Shown piece by piece: positions 7,279 to 8,568 of a stretch of 8,568 bases of DNA. Source of the stretch: Bacteroidales bacterium UBA932 (GTDB lineage: Bacteria > Bacteroidota > Bacteroidia > Bacteroidales > UBA932); assembly GCA_002293585.1 (NCBI GenBank), contig DBDM01000160.1, positions 4,427-12,994 on the forward strand. Direction: 5' to 3'. How positions within the stretch are numbered: the first letter of the stretch is position 1; every line of letters begins with the position of its first letter. Below the pieces are notes generated by a model. The model was not told the DNA's origin, ran no database searches, and saw only the letters and a program-made list of their open reading frames with translations. The position numbers were made by a program, and so were the translations under genes.

Positions 7279-7770
7279 TTAATTCATTGCTTTCAATAAC
7301 GGAAAAATATTATTAAAATACCTGCAAATATCGCCCACGGCAATAGAGAAATGGAGATTATGCACTACCTGGTTCATGGAAGGAAGGGACAATATGCCGT
7401 CTTTACGCTTTAACTCGACAAAAATGCCGTGTAATAATTTTAACCGGGCATAATAGGCATTATGCACTTCAATGTGAGCGACTACATCACGTAATAAGTC
7501 CACTAAAGGCTTCTCTCTCCCATTTTCTTTGACAATCTGAATTTCATGTTCCAGAGAATAGGCTTTGGCCGAAAGTTCCATCACACTTCGCAGCAACATG
7601 CAAAATGCCTGAGATTGAACAGCAATGTTAATTGTTCTCAATTCTTCAATTAACAAGACGACTTTATGGCGATATTTCCCTTTCGGCTGAAATTTTCGCA
7701 ATAATTGATTGATCGACCTGGGGTCGTTGCACGGATAAGCGCCAGACGGGGCGGCTTGAGTAGGTTCCAA
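7279..7770 (-). CDS. Hypothetical alpha-helical protein with HEPN-like Rx4H motif, TTG start, possibly an N-terminally truncated remnant
   Basis: Up to 163 residues from TTG 7770. There is no ATG in frame before residue 58, and a stop codon lies 12 nt upstream of the TTG. The first ~17 residues look non-conserved. From about residue 18 (RSINQLLRKFQPKGKYRHK) to the end it resembles, from memory, the C-terminal region of larger proteins that carry an N-terminal ParB-like domain. Visible elements: LLRSVMELSAKAY at 59-71, a basic stretch, R94-D-V-V-A-H99 (an Rx4H pattern as in HEPN ribonucleases), SMNQVVHN at 131-138 and a closing DICRYFNNIFPLLKAMN. No signal peptide or membrane segment. It is visibly AT-richer than the arg genes. 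Against decay, the frame is intact to a clean C-terminus and a full-consensus promoter lies 48 nt upstream. It may be a short stand-alone gene or the expressed tail of a broken one. Function not known. Confidence 0.6.
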   Translation of the reverse strand: MEPTQAAPSGAYPCNDPRSINQLLRKFQPKGKYRHKVVLLIEELRTINIAVQSQAFCMLLRSVMELSAKAYSLEHEIQIVKENGREKPLVDLLRDVVAHIEVHNAYYARLKLLHGIFVELKRKDGILSLPSMNQVVHNLHFSIAVGDICRYFNNIFPLLKAMN

Positions 7771-7817
7771 AATTTTTAAAGATTAAAAGGTGAATTAATA
7801 GATAGGTTAACAGGGCG

Positions 7818-7848
7818 CAAAAGTAATATGTTTTTTTCAGATAGCAAA
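7818..7848 (-). promoter_or_regulatory. Full-consensus Bacteroidota promoter (TTTG-N19-TACTTTTG)
   Basis: On the - strand TTTG (7848-7845) is followed after exactly 19 nt by TACTTTTG (7825-7818). Both boxes and the spacing match the primary sigma consensus described for Bacteroides, TTTG-N19-TAnnTTTG. Transcription would start near 7811-7813 and give a leader of about 40 nt to the TTG start at 7770. This is the strongest promoter-like site in the window and the best evidence that the 7279-7770 gene is expressed. Confidence 0.65.
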
Positions 7849-7876
7849 ATAATTTCGTAAAAATTTTAATCTGAAA
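7835..7876. repeat. Inverted repeat TTTCAGAT / ATCTGAAA around the -33 box
   Basis: Arms TTTCAGAT (7835-7842) and ATCTGAAA (7869-7876) are perfect 8-bp reverse complements separated by 26 AT-rich bases. After one T-T mismatch the pairing continues for three more A-T pairs (7831-7833 with 7878-7880). The left arm lies in the spacer of the - strand promoter and the repeat encloses its -33 box, so it could be an operator. It could also arise by chance in AT-rich DNA. Confidence 0.4.
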
Positions 7877-7989
7877 TAAAAAACAACTGAGTTCCAACTT
7901 AATAAAATTTCGTGCCGTCAAAAAATTAAACAATAGTGGCAACCTGTCGTTCAACTGTCTTAATACTAAAACGGGTAGCCCGGCAAACG

Positions 7990-8025
7990 TTGATTAGCAT
8001 AATTGATTAAAAATCTCTATCTTTG
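7990..8025 (+). promoter_or_regulatory. Likely promoter of the ECF sigma factor gene
   Basis: TATCTTTGC at 8018-8026 matches the Bacteroidota -7 element TAnnTTTG. The start of transcription would be near 8031-8033, leaving a leader of about 13 nt before ATG 8045. The -33 box is unclear: TTG at 7990-7992 is 25 nt upstream and TTG at 8003-8005 only 12 nt upstream. Both TTGs belong to a direct repeat TTGATTA (7990-7996 and 8003-8009, 13-nt offset), which could be a regulator site. Confidence 0.55.
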
Positions 8026-8044
8026 CAAGCTATTTCGCTTAAGT

Positions 8045-8568
8045 ATGAGTGAGCCTGCCATTATAAAAGATTTTACTGCCGAACAATTGCGCAATGGGAA
8101 CCATTTCGCATACGAACGGATTTTCAGTATATGGTATGAGCCGTTGTGCCGCTACGCCTGTTCTATTGTACGCGACATGAATGAGGCGGAAGATATTGTG
8201 CAAAAAACGTTCTGCAAATTGTGGGACCGGCGGAAGGACATAACAATACGCACTTCCGTAAAATCGTACCTGTACCGTATGGTACACAATAGTTGTTTGA
8301 ATAAAATACAGCAGGTCAACACCCGTGCGGAACACCATCAACAATATGCACATGTAGTTCCAAGTACGGTAGAGAACACGGCAAACAAGGTATTGTACAA
8401 TGAACTGGAGAGAGAAATACTGAAAGCCATTGATGCATTACCACCACAGTGCAAAAAGGTATTTGAGATGAGCCGCTTTCAGCAATTAAGCTACGCGGAA
8501 ATAGCCAAAGCATTAGATATATCGACCAATACCATAGAGAACCACATGTCGAAAGCGTTGAAACTGCT
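8045..8568 (+). CDS. ECF-type RNA polymerase sigma factor, Bacteroidetes expansion type (3' end cut by window)
   Basis: Directs RNA polymerase to a set of target promoters, usually in response to an outer-membrane or envelope signal. The frame is open from ATG 8045 to the window end, giving 174 residues; the family is about 180-200, so only the tail is missing. Region 2 spans about 20-88: FAYERIFSIWYEPLCRYA, then D44, then EAEDIVQKTFCKLW (core binding and -10 recognition). Region 4 spans about 120-174: LPPQCKKVFEMSRF, then LSYAEIAKALDIS and NTIENHMSKALKLL, a helix-turn-helix for -35 recognition. No region 3 or N-terminal region 1.1, as expected for ECF factors. In Bacteroidota such genes often precede a FecR-like anti-sigma factor and SusC/SusD-type outer-membrane genes; that region is beyond the window. 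TATCTTTG at 8018 is a plausible promoter. Confidence 0.93.
   Translation, partial: MSEPAIIKDFTAEQLRNGNHFAYERIFSIWYEPLCRYACSIVRDMNEAEDIVQKTFCKLWDRRKDITIRTSVKSYLYRMVHNSCLNKIQQVNTRAEHHQQYAHVVPSTVENTANKVLYNELEREILKAIDALPPQCKKVFEMSRFQQLSYAEIAKALDISTNTIENHMSKALKL

Larger units (their letters stand above)
7771..8044. other. AT-rich intergenic region between divergent genes
   Basis: This 274-nt region separates the - strand hypothetical gene from the + strand sigma factor gene. It has many A and T runs and stops in most frames. It holds the - strand promoter at 7818-7848, the inverted repeat at 7835-7876 and the + strand promoter near 8018. I see no tRNA, no convincing ncRNA and no remnant of the missing N-terminus of the 7279-7770 protein in any - strand frame. 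A small CGGG-TAG-CCCG dyad at 7972-7982 is too short to interpret. Confidence 0.7.

Noticed and set aside
7664..7954. 96-codon - strand frame rich in Leu, Ile and Phe across the intergenic region
   Set aside because: The hydrophobic content comes from AT-rich noncoding DNA, and its end overlaps the 7279-7770 gene in another frame. I saw no family match, and it does not supply the missing N-terminus of that protein.
7972..7982. CGGG-TAG-CCCG hairpin in the intergenic region
   Set aside because: A four-pair stem without a T run or neighbouring signal is too short to claim as a regulatory structure.
8039..8353. 104-codon open frame on the - strand over the sigma factor gene
   Set aside because: It is antisense to clear ECF regions 2 and 4 and has no recognisable domain or promoter.

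Overview
This window carries most of a seven-gene arginine biosynthesis operon from a member of the Bacteroidota, followed by a short accessory stretch and the start of an ECF sigma factor gene. Three things point to Bacteroidota. The transcarbamylase is the N-acyl-ornithine type (ArgF'), not classical ornithine carbamoyltransferase. The promoter-like sites follow the TTTG/TAnnTTTG pattern of that phylum rather than TTGACA/TATAAT. The sigma factor resembles the expanded Bacteroidetes ECF group. Chitinophagaceae or a relative is my best guess for the family; this is inference from protein flavour and base composition, not a search result.

Bases 1-6670 (+ strand): 3' part of argG, then argC, argD, argF', argB, argE and argH, all in the same direction. 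Genes overlap or abut (11-nt overlap, 1-nt gap, 4-nt ATGA overlap, 1-nt gap, 8-nt overlap), so they are probably one translationally coupled transcript. The one break, between argB and argE, holds a tandem array of eight 8-bp units that begins inside the argB coding region and ends exactly at the argE start codon. Inferred pathway: acyl-glutamate is phosphorylated (ArgB), reduced (ArgC) and transaminated (ArgD) to acyl-ornithine. ArgF' carbamoylates this to acyl-citrulline, ArgE removes the acyl group to give citrulline, and ArgG and ArgH convert citrulline to arginine. Residue 90 of ArgF' is Ser, which favours succinyl over acetyl intermediates. No argJ is present; the N-acylating enzyme and the operon promoter must lie outside the window.

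Bases 6667-7770 (- strand): a MarC-family six-helix membrane protein whose stop codon overlaps the argH stop in a convergent arrangement. Upstream of it is an AT-richer gene with no ATG start. It encodes a 163-residue all-alpha-looking protein with an Rx4H (HEPN-like) motif, which may be an orphan C-terminal domain of a larger family.

Bases 7771-8044: an AT-rich intergenic region with divergent promoter-like sites. One is a full-consensus TTTG-N19-TACTTTTG on the - strand that overlaps an inverted repeat; the other is TATCTTTG on the + strand. Bases 8045-8568 (+ strand): an ECF sigma factor, cut by the window edge shortly after region 4.
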